NCBI RefSeq assembly: GCF_001280085.1
Contig: NZ_LGED01000220.1
Location: 155,118 to 219,117, forward strand
From: Saccharothrix sp. NRRL B-16348
GTDB taxonomy: Bacteria; Actinomycetota; Actinomycetes; Mycobacteriales; Pseudonocardiaceae
DNA length: 64,000 nucleotides
Reading direction: 5' to 3'
Shown here: positions 1-8,961 of the stretch, piece by piece
Layout: each line of letters starts with the position of its first letter
How positions within the stretch are numbered: the first letter of the stretch is position 1
Made by a program: the position numbers and the translations under genes
Notes under the pieces: model-generated
Told to the model about the DNA's origin: nothing
What the model saw: the letters and a program-made list of their open reading frames with translations, nothing else
The model's database searches: none

Positions 1-508
1 AGATGCTGACGACCATCGGTCGGTCGCCCAGCTTGTGCCGCATCGCTTCCAGCTGCCACATCATCCGCAGCGTGTTCCGCTTCGCGGTCGTGGCGTCGAC
101 CATGCCGCCGTTGAAGTTGTTCGCGCCGCAGTTGTCGTCCATCTCGCCGTACGAGAAGTGGATCGGCGTGCAGTCGGCGTCCTGCAGGGCGTAGATCTTG
201 TTGAACACCCCCTGGCCGGCGATGCTGTCGACGGGGAGGCCGTACGCGTCCTTGAACCGGCTGACCGCGCGGGCCGTGGCGGGCCCGAAGTCGCCGTCGA
301 TGGCCAGGTTCTCGCCGGACGCGACCCAGCCCGCGAGCCGGACCTGCAGTTCGGCGACGTCGTTGCCGCTCGAGCCCTCGGTGAGCGTGCGGTTCCAGGT
401 GTAGCAACCGTCGGCGGAGGCAGGGTTCGGCGCCACCACGTCCGCCGTCACCGTGCCCGCGACGGCGATCCCCAAGGCGGACAATAAGTACAACAGCCTT
501 CTGCGCAT
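1..508 (-). CDS. Zinc D-Ala-D-Ala carboxypeptidase (peptidase M15), 3' end off the window
   Basis: The gene runs off the left edge; about 169 codons are visible. It starts at an ATG with GGAGG about 6 nt upstream. Residues 1-32 are a Sec signal peptide (MRRR, hydrophobic core, PASA before the mature end). Residues about 38-105 are a PG_binding_1 peptidoglycan-binding domain (IDGDFGPATARAVSRF). From about residue 112, DADCTPIHFSYGEM and the Trp-rich text after it match the start of the secreted Streptomyces albus G-type DD-carboxypeptidase domain, which trims peptidoglycan stem peptides. The zinc ligands lie beyond the edge, so activity cannot be judged. It is divergent from the NB-ARC regulator. 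Confidence 0.85.
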   Translation of the reverse strand, partial: MRRRLLYLLSALGIAVAGTVTADVVAPNPASADGCYTWNRTLTEGSSGNDVAELQVRLAGWVASGENLAIDGDFGPATARAVSRFKDAYGLPVDSIAGQGVFNKIYALQDADCTPIHFSYGEMDDNCGANNFNGGMVDATTAKRNTLRMMWQLEAMRHKLGDRPMVVSI

Positions 509-658
509 ACGTGTGCCTCCACGTTAACTGATCGTTCACCGAACGGAGACCTTGTCGAAATGTGATCCAAGGTCATGATCCGTATAGTTCGCGCTCGCGA
601 CAAAGATCTCCATGCGAGCAACCGTCGGTTCACCGTCAACTTGTCCGCAGGTGACTGG

Positions 659-2959
659 ATGCATGACGACGAGGCGCCGCCACCGGCGGCGGAACCCGTG
701 GAGCTGTCGAGCCTGCTCCGCTCGTTTCGCACCCGCGCCCTGCTCACCCAAGAGGAACTGGCCGAACGCGCGGGGCTGGGTGTGTCCAGCATCCGCGGCG
801 CGGAGTCCGGCCGGATCCGCCGCCCGCGTGCCGCCTCCGTCCGCCAACTCGCGGACGCCCTGAACCTTCCCGCGCCGGATCGGGACCGCCTGATCCAGGC
901 CGCCCTCGGCGCGCCGGGCGAACCCACGACGGCGGGGCGCTCGGATCGGGTGGACACCGCGCCGGCGCAGTTACCCCCGGCCGCACCGGGCTTCGTCGGA
1001 CGCGCGACCGCGCTCGGCGCCCTGGACGCGTTGCTGCCCGCCTGTGACGAACCGGGCGGCACGATCGCGGCGATCTCCGGCATGGCCGGTGTCGGCAAGA
1101 CCGCGTTGGCCCTGCATTGGGCACACCGGATCGCCGACCGCTTCCCGGACGGGCAGCTCTACGTCAACCTGCGCGCCTTCGACCCGACCGGGGAGCCGGT
1201 TCCTCCCGCCGAAGCCCTCCGCGACCTGCTCGACGCACTCAACGTGCCGCCGCACCGCGTCCCGTCCACCCTGAACGCCCAGACCGGGCTCTACCGCAGC
1301 CTGCTCGGCAACCGCCGGATGCTCATCCTGCTCGACAACGCCCGCGACACCGAGCAGGTCCGCCGGCTGCTGCCCGGAGCCGACGGTTGCCTCGTGATCG
1401 TGACCAGCCGGGACCGTCTCACGAGCCTGGTCGCCATCGAGGGCGCTCAACCCCTGCCCTTGGACGTGCTCACCGTCGGCGAAGCCCGTGAGCTCTTGGC
1501 GCTGCGCATCGGGACCGCCCGCGCCGCGGCCGACCCGGAGGCCGTCGACGAGATCATCGACCGGTGCGGCCGGCTGCCACTGGCCCTCGCCGTCGTCGCC
1601 GCTCGCGCCGGCACCCAGCCCGGTGTGCCACTCCCCCTCCTCGCCAAGGACATGAGGCAGGCGGGCGACGTCCTCGATTCGCTGGACGAGCCCGGTGACC
1701 CGGCCGACCTGCGGACGCTGTTCTCCTGGTCCTACCAGGACCTGGACGAGGACGCCGCTCGGATGTTCCGGCTGTTGGGCCTGCACCCCGGCCCCGAGGT
1801 GTCGACGGCCGCCGCGGCCTGCCTCGCGGACGTCACCCGCGCACGAGGCCAGACCCTGCTGTCGCGACTGACCCGCGTGCACCTGATCTTCGAACTCACA
1901 CCGGGACGGTACGGCCTGCACAACCTGTTGCACGCCTACGCGGCCGAGCTGGCCCTGGCCGAGGAGAGCGCCGATCGCCGTCGTACGGCCACCCACCGAC
2001 TGCTCGACCACTACGTCCACACCGCGTACGCGGCGGCCCGGCGGCTCAGCCCTCATCGCCCGACGAGCGTTCCCGATCCGCCTCCACGACCCGACGGAGA
2101 GGACGTCGACGACCCGGCAGCCGCGCTGGCGTGGTTCCGCGCCGAGTTCCCGGTCCTGCGCGGCCTGGCCGACCAGACCGCGGCCGCCGGGCTACCCCTG
2201 CACACCTGGCAGCTCGCCTGGGGCCTGCGGGACTTCCTGCACCGGCAGGGGCACTGGCACCACATGGTGTCGATCCACCGGTCGGCCCTGAACGCCGCCC
2301 GTGAGCTGCAAGACCGGGCACTGGCGGCCTATGCCCTCCGCAACCTCGGCACGGCGTCGACCAGGCTGGGCCGGTTCGAGGAAGCCGAGGACCACCACGC
2401 GGAAGCGCTCAGCCTGTCGACCGCGCTCGCGGACCACGTCGGGATGGCCAACGCCGAACTCTGCCTGATCGAACTGGCCGAAGCACGGCGGCAGTACGAC
2501 ATCGCGCTGGTGCACGCCCGCCGCGCCTTGCGCCACTACCGGGCCGCGGGTGACAAACCCGGCGAGGCTCACGCGCTCAACGGGCTCGCCTGGGCCTCCC
2601 TGCACCTCGGTCATTACGACGCCGCGATCCGCTACGGCCGCCAAGCGCTGACGGTCTGGGAAACGACCCGGAACCCGCTCGGCGCCGCCCACGTCATCGC
2701 CAACCTCGGTCACGCCCACCGCGGGCTCGGCAAGCTCCCGGAAGCCATCACCTTCCTCCAACGCGCCCTCCCGCTGTCGGTGGAGGTGGGCGATCGCTAC
2801 CTGGAAGCCGAAGTCCTCACCGCGATCGGGGACGTCCACCACGCCGCGGACGACCCCGACCAGGCGCGGCAGGCGTGGGATCGGGCCCGGGAGATCCTCC
2901 GGATGCTCGGGCACGCCAAGGTGGAGGAGCTGCGGGCCAGGTTGGGCGACGACCGTTAG
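659..2959 (+). CDS. XRE-family HTH / NB-ARC / TPR transcriptional regulator
   Basis: A STAND-class regulator of about 766 aa. An XRE helix-turn-helix is at about residues 12-65 (LLTQEELAERAGLGVSSIR). The NB-ARC ATPase follows at about 95-370, with Walker A GMAGVGKTALA, Walker B LILLDNARD, a VTSRDRL sensor and the CGRLPLAL motif. Degenerate TPRs fill about 510-760. Such proteins usually act as signal-gated regulators of development or secondary metabolism; no target is evident here. I prefer the ATG at 659. An in-frame ATG at 575 would add 28 Arg-rich residues that do not look like the family and would use up the divergent promoter region. Confidence 0.88.
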   Translation: MHDDEAPPPAAEPVELSSLLRSFRTRALLTQEELAERAGLGVSSIRGAESGRIRRPRAASVRQLADALNLPAPDRDRLIQAALGAPGEPTTAGRSDRVDTAPAQLPPAAPGFVGRATALGALDALLPACDEPGGTIAAISGMAGVGKTALALHWAHRIADRFPDGQLYVNLRAFDPTGEPVPPAEALRDLLDALNVPPHRVPSTLNAQTGLYRSLLGNRRMLILLDNARDTEQVRRLLPGADGCLVIVTSRDRLTSLVAIEGAQPLPLDVLTVGEARELLALRIGTARAAADPEAVDEIIDRCGRLPLALAVVAARAGTQPGVPLPLLAKDMRQAGDVLDSLDEPGDPADLRTLFSWSYQDLDEDAARMFRLLGLHPGPEVSTAAAACLADVTRARGQTLLSRLTRVHLIFELTPGRYGLHNLLHAYAAELALAEESADRRRTATHRLLDHYVHTAYAAARRLSPHRPTSVPDPPPRPDGEDVDDPAAALAWFRAEFPVLRGLADQTAAAGLPLHTWQLAWGLRDFLHRQGHWHHMVSIHRSALNAARELQDRALAAYALRNLGTASTRLGRFEEAEDHHAEALSLSTALADHVGMANAELCLIELAEARRQYDIALVHARRALRHYRAAGDKPGEAHALNGLAWASLHLGHYDAAIRYGRQALTVWETTRNPLGAAHVIANLGHAHRGLGKLPEAITFLQRALPLSVEVGDRYLEAEVLTAIGDVHHAADDPDQARQAWDRAREILRMLGHAKVEELRARLGDDR

Positions 2960-2966
2960 GGCCGAT

Positions 2967-3015
2967 ACCGGTTACCTGGACTGCGTTGTCACCAACCGGC
3001 ATGCAGGTAGCCGGT
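2967..3015. terminator. Possible weak bidirectional terminator
   Basis: Imperfect inverted repeat between convergent genes: ACCGGTTACCTG at 2967-2978 against CAGGTAGCCGGT at 3004-3015, 11 of 12 positions pairing, with a 25-nt loop. The long loop and absence of a U tract make it weak. Confidence 0.3.
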
Positions 3016-3032
3016 CTGCCGGAGATCGTGAT

Positions 3033-3818
3033 CTACCGGGTCGGCTTCTGCCACACGACGATGTCCAGCGTCGCCTGCCCGTTTTCCATGGCGACGATGA
3101 CGATCCGCGCATGGGCGCCGGTGTTGGTCTTCACGCAGAACGCGGCGTCCTTGACGAAGCCGCTCGCTCCGACGTTGCCCTCATACCCGGCGCGTTGACA
3201 GTCTTCGAAGGTCGCCTCGGCGGTCACGGGAGCGATGTCGGAGGGCGCCCACAGGTAGCTCGCGTCGTAATAGAGGTCCTGCCCGGACTCACCGTCCCTC
3301 GGGTGGGCGATCCAGACCGGGTCCCGGGAATCCAGGTCCACCCCGTAGTCCTCGGTCAGCCGGATCGGCTTGTCGCCGGTGGCTCGGCTGATCTCGGGCG
3401 TCGCGGGGGCGGACTTCGACCGCGAGGTCGGCTGCACGCCGTCAGTGGTCGGTTCCGTCGCGGCGCTCGTGGTCGTCGTGCCGGACGTCGCGCCGCTCGC
3501 CGGGGCGGGCGGGTCCACCAGTGCGCGGTCGACCACGAGGGTGACCGCCACCGCACCCGCGACGATTCCCGCGACCGCCAGCAGCACCCACCGGTCCACC
3601 GGTTTGCCGACGCTGGTCACGAGCTGCACCGTGCCCAGCAGCAACGCCACCACGCCGACGACCACGGCGATGGTCCGCGCGGAACCCGCGAGCACCGCCA
3701 CCACGGCCGCGACGTCGGCGACGATTCCGATCAACCACAACCGCTGCGACACGGGTTTGCGCTCCGGCCCGCGTTGTTCGAGGAGGTCCGATCGTGGCCG
3801 CGTCGACGAGTCCGTCAC
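3033..3818 (-). CDS. Membrane protein with three TM helices and an extracytoplasmic C-terminal domain
   Basis: Family not recognised. The protein is about 261 aa. Residues 1-25 are charged and cytoplasmic, three hydrophobic segments lie at about 26-46, 48-68 and 75-96, then comes a Thr/Ser/Pro-rich linker (about 98-145) typical of cell-wall-crossing spacers, and a soluble C-terminal domain with two cysteines (FEDCQRAGYEG and DAAFCVKTN) that could form a disulfide outside the cell. I chose the GTG at 3818 because AAGGGGA lies just upstream; the frame is open further to 3887 but that extension looks non-coding. It is convergent with the upstream NB-ARC regulator. Confidence 0.65.
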   Translation of the reverse strand: MTDSSTRPRSDLLEQRGPERKPVSQRLWLIGIVADVAAVVAVLAGSARTIAVVVGVVALLLGTVQLVTSVGKPVDRWVLLAVAGIVAGAVAVTLVVDRALVDPPAPASGATSGTTTTSAATEPTTDGVQPTSRSKSAPATPEISRATGDKPIRLTEDYGVDLDSRDPVWIAHPRDGESGQDLYYDASYLWAPSDIAPVTAEATFEDCQRAGYEGNVGASGFVKDAAFCVKTNTGAHARIVIVAMENGQATLDIVVWQKPTR

Positions 3819-3954
3819 CTGTTCCCCTTCGTGGAGCCGACAGGCGTGCAACCTACCGCCCGTCACGGATGACCAACCGCCAGGCATTCCGACATGAGAG
3901 TTCCTCGTGCCACGACAATCTCCGGACCGCGCGACGACACATTTGTCCGGGTGT

Positions 3955-4647
3955 TCACCGGCGTGTTCGCCGGTCCCGGTCGGCAGCTTCGACGATCCCG
4001 GTCCGGTAGGCCAGCACGATCAGTTGGACGCGGTCGCGGAGGTCGAGCTTCTGGAGGATGTGCGTGATGTGCGTCTTGACGGTGGTGTCGCCGATGTGGA
4101 GTTCCCGGCCGATCTCCGAGTTGGAGAGCCCGCGCGCGATGAAGTGAAGGACTTCGTGTTCGCGTGCCGTGAGGTCATCGAGTTCTTTCGGCGGTGGTGT
4201 GGGGCGCGGGATGCGGGTGAACTGCTCGATCACGCGTTTCGTGACCGTGGGCGAGAGCAGGGCGTCGCCGGCGGCCACCGTGCGGATCGCGGCGATCAGC
4301 TGCTCGGGTGGGTCGTCCTTGAGCACGAAGCCGCTGGCGCCTGCTTTCAGCGCCTCGTAGATGTACTCGTCCAGGTCGAACGTCGTGAGGACGAGGACCC
4401 GGGCTGCGGCGTCCGTCGCGAGGATGCGCCGGGTGGCCTCGATCCCGTCCAGCTCGGGCATGCGGATGTCCATGAGGACGACCGTGGGATGAACGCGGGC
4501 CGCCTGCCGGACCGCCTCCAGCCCGTTGCCCGCCTCGGCCACGACCTCGATGTCCTGTTCGCGGGCGAGCAGCATGCGGAAGCCGGCGCGGACCATCGAC
4601 TGGTCGTCGGCGACGAGGACGCGGATGGTCGGGTTCGACTCACTCAT
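3955..4647 (-). CDS. Two-component response regulator, NarL/LuxR family
   Basis: A 230-aa response regulator. The N-terminal receiver domain (about 8-125) has the acidic pair VLVADDQ, the phospho-acceptor Asp in VVLMDIRMPELDG, the conserved Thr in VLVLTTFD and Lys in FVLKDDPP. The C-terminal LuxR-type HTH (about 150-212) carries LTAREHEVLHFIARGLSNSE and the recognition-helix text TTVKTHITHILQKL. Its ATG overlaps the upstream kinase stop by 4 bp, so the pair is translationally coupled. The likely target is the divergent hydrolase gene at 5961 and its own operon; this is inference from position. Confidence 0.93.
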   Translation of the reverse strand: MSESNPTIRVLVADDQSMVRAGFRMLLAREQDIEVVAEAGNGLEAVRQAARVHPTVVLMDIRMPELDGIEATRRILATDAAARVLVLTTFDLDEYIYEALKAGASGFVLKDDPPEQLIAAIRTVAAGDALLSPTVTKRVIEQFTRIPRPTPPPKELDDLTAREHEVLHFIARGLSNSEIGRELHIGDTTVKTHITHILQKLDLRDRVQLIVLAYRTGIVEAADRDRRTRR

Positions 4648-5798
4648 CGACCCTCGCCGGTGAGTGGCAGGCGCGTGCTGAGGACGAACCCGCGGTCGGG
4701 CAGGGCACCGACGGTCATGTCGCCACCGTAGATCTTGACACGCTCGCGGATCCCGGCGAGCCCGTGCCCGAGACCGTTGTCCGGCACCGCGCCCACGCCG
4801 TCGTCGCGCACCTCCAGCCGCACTTCGCCGGGCAGGTAGTGGACGATCACGTCCGCGTGCGTGGCGCGTGCGTGCTTGAGGACGTTGGTGAGACCTTCCT
4901 GGACGATCCGATAGGCGGAGCGGTCGATCGCCTCCGGCAGCGGTGACGACTCGCCGTCGACGTGCAGCCGGACGGGCAGCCCGGCGCGTTCCACCTCGGC
5001 CAGCAGCACGTCCAGGTTGCCGAGCCCGGGATGGGGCGTCAGTTCGGCGTCCTCACCGTCCCGCGTCGCGCCGACGAGGCGGCGCATTTCGGCGAGCGCG
5101 GTGCGGCCGGCCCGCTCGACGTCGCGCAGCGCGGCCGCCTCCTCGACGAACGGGTCGGGCAGCTTGTGCCGGATGGCGCCGACCTGGAGCACCATGACGC
5201 TGACGGCGTGGGCCACGATGTCGTGCAGTTCGCGGGCGACGCGGGCGCGTTCCTCCGCGACGGCGATCCGGGCGGCCGCCTCGCGTTCCCGTTCGGCGGT
5301 GGTCGCGCGTTCCTCCGCCGCCTCGGCCTGCGTCGCGTGCTCACGGAGGGCGTAGCCGGCGAGCCAGCAGACCGCGAACAGGATCGGGCTGAACACGAGC
5401 TGGCCGGTGGTGTGGTCGGGATTGTGGTTCACGACGACCGCGCCCCCGCCGAGCACGACCGCCAGCCCGAGCCGCGCCCGGACGGCATCACCGACGTTGC
5501 CGAGCAGGAACGAGGCGACCATGCCCGCGCCGAACACGCTGATCGTGAACACCACCACCCGCCCGTCGACGAACGACAGCGCGATCCCCGCCAGCCAGAC
5601 CGCCACCGGCGCGGCGAAGGGGAACCGGCGGCGCGCGAGCAGGGGCAGCACGACGAGCGCGACCGCCGGCGCGGTGAACCACAGGGTCGTGTCCGGCGCT
5701 TTCGGTGAGCCGTGCCGGAGGGAAACCTCGAGCGCGCTCCCGACCGCCGCGATCACGATCAGGGCGTCGAAACCGTGCCTGCGCACGAGAAAGTTCAC
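4644..5798 (-). CDS. Two-component sensor histidine kinase (HPK7/NarX-like)
   Basis: Membrane sensor kinase of about 384 aa. The N-terminal half has five or six hydrophobic segments with very short loops, suggesting a sensor buried in the membrane. It is followed by a coiled-coil Glu/Ala/Arg segment, the HisKA_3 box with the phospho-acceptor His in ARELHDIVAHAVS, and an HATPase_c domain (N box YRIVQEGLTNVLKHA, G boxes DDGVG and GHGLAGIRERV). I chose the GTG at 5798 because the text after it is the usual family start. A GTG at 5831 is also in frame but has its GGAG directly abutting the codon. It is coupled to the response regulator by a 4-bp overlap. Confidence 0.9.
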   Translation of the reverse strand: MNFLVRRHGFDALIVIAAVGSALEVSLRHGSPKAPDTTLWFTAPAVALVVLPLLARRRFPFAAPVAVWLAGIALSFVDGRVVVFTISVFGAGMVASFLLGNVGDAVRARLGLAVVLGGGAVVVNHNPDHTTGQLVFSPILFAVCWLAGYALREHATQAEAAEERATTAEREREAAARIAVAEERARVARELHDIVAHAVSVMVLQVGAIRHKLPDPFVEEAAALRDVERAGRTALAEMRRLVGATRDGEDAELTPHPGLGNLDVLLAEVERAGLPVRLHVDGESSPLPEAIDRSAYRIVQEGLTNVLKHARATHADVIVHYLPGEVRLEVRDDGVGAVPDNGLGHGLAGIRERVKIYGGDMTVGALPDRGFVLSTRLPLTGEGR

Positions 5799-5960
5799 GC
5801 GTCGACGGTACTGAAGGCGCTCGCACCCCACCTCCGACTCAGGTAGGACACGGACTCGTCGGCAGGTCCGAGGCCGACTCCAGCCTCGCGACGACGTGCC
5901 GACCCGCGGTAGCGCCCTAGCGTCGGGCTCCTCGACACCCGACCACGAAAGGGACGATCC

Positions 5961-7973
5961 GTGGCGATCACCCGCACCGTCGCCCTCGCACTCATCGCCG
6001 TCCTGGCCGGAGGGCTGGCGTACTTACGGATCGACCTGCACTCGGACGGGACGATCTCCGTGCCACAGGGGGCGAAGGCGGGCGAGGTGAGCCTCGAACC
6101 CTGCGACTACGCCACCGAGGACGGCGAACACCCGGCCGAGTGCGGAACGCTCGTGGTGCAGGAGAACCGCGCCGATCCGCGATCGCGGCTGATCGCGTTG
6201 CCGATCGTGCGCGTGCACGCGAAGACCGATCGTCCCGCCGAGCCGATCTTCCACCTCGAAGGCGGACCCGGGCTGTCGAACATGGACTTCCCGACCGCGA
6301 ACCGGTTCCTCGCCGACCATGACGTCGTCCTCGTCGGCTACCGGGGCGTGGACGGCTCGTCGCGGCTCGACTGCCCGGAGGTCACCTCGGCGCTCCAGCA
6401 CTCGACCGACCTGGTCGTCGAGGAGACCCACCACGCCTACGCCGACGCGTTCCGCGCCTGCGCGAAACGGCTGTCCGACGCCGGCGCCGGTCTCGACGGC
6501 TACAGCCTCGCGCAGCGGGTCGACGACATGGAGGCGGCACGTGTGGCGCTCGGCTACGAGCGCATCAACCTGCTGAGCGAGAGCGCCGGCACCCGCACCG
6601 CGATGATCTACTCCTGGCGGCACCCCGCCCGCCTCCACCGGTCGGTGATGATCGGGGTCAACCCACCCGGCCACTTCCTCTGGGACCCGGCGACGACGGA
6701 CGCCCAACTCCGGCGCTACGCCGAGCTGTGCGCCGAGGACGACACCTGCCGCGCCCGCACCGACGACCTCGCCGAGTCGATGCGCCGCACCTCGGCACAG
6801 CCGCCCGACCGGTGGCTGTTCCTGCCGATCAAGCCGGGCAACGCGCGGGTGGCCGCGTTCTTCGGGCTCTTCGACTCGACGTCGGCCGCGTCGATTCCGG
6901 CCCCGACGACGCTGGACTCGTGGCTCGCCGCGGCCGAGGGCGACCCGAGCGGCCTCTGGTTCGCCTCCTTCGCCGCCGACCTGCTGTTCCCGACGTCGTT
7001 CGTCTGGGGCGAGTGGGCCGCCACCGGCACCATCGACCACTGGGCGGCGGCGGACCACTACTCCGCCGGCGCTCGGCCAGGCGACTCGATCCTCCACGAC
7101 GCCGGCACGGAGTTCGTCTGGGGCGGCGGCACGCTCGGCGACGCGTGGCCGACCTCGCCCGACGACGAGGAGTACCGCCGAGTGCGGACCACCGAGGTGG
7201 AGACGCTCCTCATCGGCGGCACGCTCGACTTCTCGACCCCGCCTCGGAACGCGACCGAGGAGCTGCTCCCGTTCCTGCCGAACGGTCACCAGGTCGTGCT
7301 GGCCGACCTCGGGCACACCACCGACTTCTGGACCTCCCAACCGGACGCCGGCACGCGCCTGATCACCACCTACCTCGACAACGGCGAGGTGGACGACTCG
7401 CTCTACCAGCCCGCCCGGGTCGACTTCACACCCTCGGTCACGCACCCGACGCTCGCGCGGATCACCGTCGGCACGATGGTCGGCATCGCCCTGCTCACGG
7501 TGTTCTCGCTGCTGTGGATGACCCGATGGGTGCGCAAGAGGGGCGCCTTCGGCCGCACGGCCGGCGCGACGCTGCGGTCGGTGTGCCCGCTCGTCCTCGG
7601 TCTGGGCGGGTGGTTCCTCGGCGCGCTGGTCATCCTGACCGCGGCGCCCGGTGTCCCGCTCGACGACGACCTGGTCACGGCTGTCTCCGTGGGCGTGCCG
7701 ATCGGGTTGGGCGTCCACCTCGCCCGGGTGCGCCGCGACTGGTCCGCGCACGTCAAGATCACCGGACTCGCGGCGGCAGCGGCCGGCGCCCTCGTCGGCG
7801 CGTGGCTGGGTTTCCATGCGACCGTGGGATTCTTCGCCCTCATCACCACGATCGTCGGAGCGACCCTCGGCGCGAACCTGATCCTGCTCACCCTCGACAT
7901 CGTCGGCGACCGTTCGACCCGCCGTGGCCGCATCGGCGCGAGCGGTGCCGACGTGGACCCCACTGACCAGTAA
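5961..7973 (+). CDS. Alpha/beta hydrolase (TAP-like) with C-terminal membrane domain
   Basis: A 670-aa protein starting at GTG with GAAAGGGA upstream. One N-terminal hydrophobic segment (about 5-22) is followed by an alpha/beta-hydrolase domain. The oxyanion region is HLEGGPG. The nucleophile elbow is SESAG with Ser208 (the first Gly of G-x-S-x-G is replaced by Ser). The distal acid and base are in GGTLDFSTP and LGHTTDFW. Residues about 495-650 form four further TM helices, which is unusual for secreted tripeptidyl-aminopeptidase-like hydrolases, so the active domain is probably held at the outer membrane face. It is divergent from the two-component system, which likely controls it. Confidence 0.85.
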   Translation: MAITRTVALALIAVLAGGLAYLRIDLHSDGTISVPQGAKAGEVSLEPCDYATEDGEHPAECGTLVVQENRADPRSRLIALPIVRVHAKTDRPAEPIFHLEGGPGLSNMDFPTANRFLADHDVVLVGYRGVDGSSRLDCPEVTSALQHSTDLVVEETHHAYADAFRACAKRLSDAGAGLDGYSLAQRVDDMEAARVALGYERINLLSESAGTRTAMIYSWRHPARLHRSVMIGVNPPGHFLWDPATTDAQLRRYAELCAEDDTCRARTDDLAESMRRTSAQPPDRWLFLPIKPGNARVAAFFGLFDSTSAASIPAPTTLDSWLAAAEGDPSGLWFASFAADLLFPTSFVWGEWAATGTIDHWAAADHYSAGARPGDSILHDAGTEFVWGGGTLGDAWPTSPDDEEYRRVRTTEVETLLIGGTLDFSTPPRNATEELLPFLPNGHQVVLADLGHTTDFWTSQPDAGTRLITTYLDNGEVDDSLYQPARVDFTPSVTHPTLARITVGTMVGIALLTVFSLLWMTRWVRKRGAFGRTAGATLRSVCPLVLGLGGWFLGALVILTAAPGVPLDDDLVTAVSVGVPIGLGVHLARVRRDWSAHVKITGLAAAAAGALVGAWLGFHATVGFFALITTIVGATLGANLILLTLDIVGDRSTRRGRIGASGADVDPTDQ

Positions 7974-7983
7974 GGTTGTCCAC

Positions 7984-8928
7984 GTGGATCTGCACGACAC
8001 CGCCGCCCGGCTCGGAGTGCCCGTCGAGGACGTCGAGCGCGTGCACCGGCTCGCCGGCGACCGACCGTCGGCGCCGCTGCCCGCCAAGGCCGACGCGCCC
8101 GCCATCCTCGCCCGGCTCGCGGTGCGTCCCGACGACGCCGCCGAGATCATGGAGGGCTGGCCCGACGCCGATTCTCCGCTGTGGACGCCCGAGCTGCGCT
8201 GGCTGCTCGACCGCTCGATCGCCCTGGTCCGCGCCGACCTCGGCGGCCACGGCTGGCTGCCGCCCGGCCCGGAGCTGCCGCGCGACCGGGGTCCGGCCTG
8301 GCGGCACCTCTACGTGTACGCGTACCTGGCCCTGGTCGACGTCGTCCTGGCGTACCACCGCGACCACGACATCGCCGACGCCGTGTCGTGGGCGACCCTC
8401 GCCGACCTGGGCCGCAACCTCGCGGTCGACCGGCGGATGAACCGTGAGGGCTGGCCGGTCATGCAGAGCTGGCTGACCCTGCACGCGCGCGGCAGCCTCT
8501 ACGAGCTGGGCCGGCTCCAGCACCAGCGCGGCGACACGACCATCGGCCTGCACATTCCCGAGTCCGGGCCGATGACCCCGGAGGCGATCGCGGCGTCCCT
8601 CGACGAGGCCCGCGCGTTCTTCCCGCGCCACTTCCCCGACGAGCACTACACGGCGTTCTCCTGCGGCTCGTGGCTGCTCGACCCGCAACTGCAGGAGTAC
8701 CTGCCCGCGGACTCCAACATCGTCCGGTTCCAGCAGAGGTTCGAGCTGGACCCCTACGAGGAGCCGGAAGGGCTGGACGCCGACGTCGAGGTGCGGCGAT
8801 TCGTGTTCCGCACCCTGAGCACGCCGCTCGACCAGCTGCCACGCGGCACCGTGCTCCAGCGCGCGGTCATCGACCACCTCAAGGCCGGCCGCCACTGGTA
8901 CTGGCGTCGCGGCACCTTCCCGATCTGA
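7984..8928 (+). CDS. GNAT-like acyltransferase domain protein (NAT_N / GNAT_C type)
   Basis: Soluble protein of 314 aa. The N-terminal about 120 residues are helical (DTAARLGVPVEDVERVHRLA). The C-terminal half has the pattern of GNAT-like C-terminal acyltransferase domains, with GLHIPESGPMTPEAIAASL, the acidic DEHYTAFSCGSWLLDPQL block and the terminal HLKAGRHWYWRRGTFPI. I recognise the family from memory; its substrate is unknown. Start: GTG at 7984 with AAGG about 9 nt upstream, 10 bp after the hydrolase stop, so probably the same transcript. It converges on the RiPP gene at 8962. A role in acylating the RiPP product is possible but only positional. Confidence 0.7.
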   Translation: MDLHDTAARLGVPVEDVERVHRLAGDRPSAPLPAKADAPAILARLAVRPDDAAEIMEGWPDADSPLWTPELRWLLDRSIALVRADLGGHGWLPPGPELPRDRGPAWRHLYVYAYLALVDVVLAYHRDHDIADAVSWATLADLGRNLAVDRRMNREGWPVMQSWLTLHARGSLYELGRLQHQRGDTTIGLHIPESGPMTPEAIAASLDEARAFFPRHFPDEHYTAFSCGSWLLDPQLQEYLPADSNIVRFQQRFELDPYEEPEGLDADVEVRRFVFRTLSTPLDQLPRGTVLQRAVIDHLKAGRHWYWRRGTFPI

Positions 8929-8961
8929 CCGCCTCAGCAACGATCGACCGGCACCGGGCGG

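Noticed and set aside
575..658. Upstream start for the NB-ARC regulator
   Set aside because: It adds 28 Arg-rich residues without family similarity and has only a weak ribosome site; not excluded.
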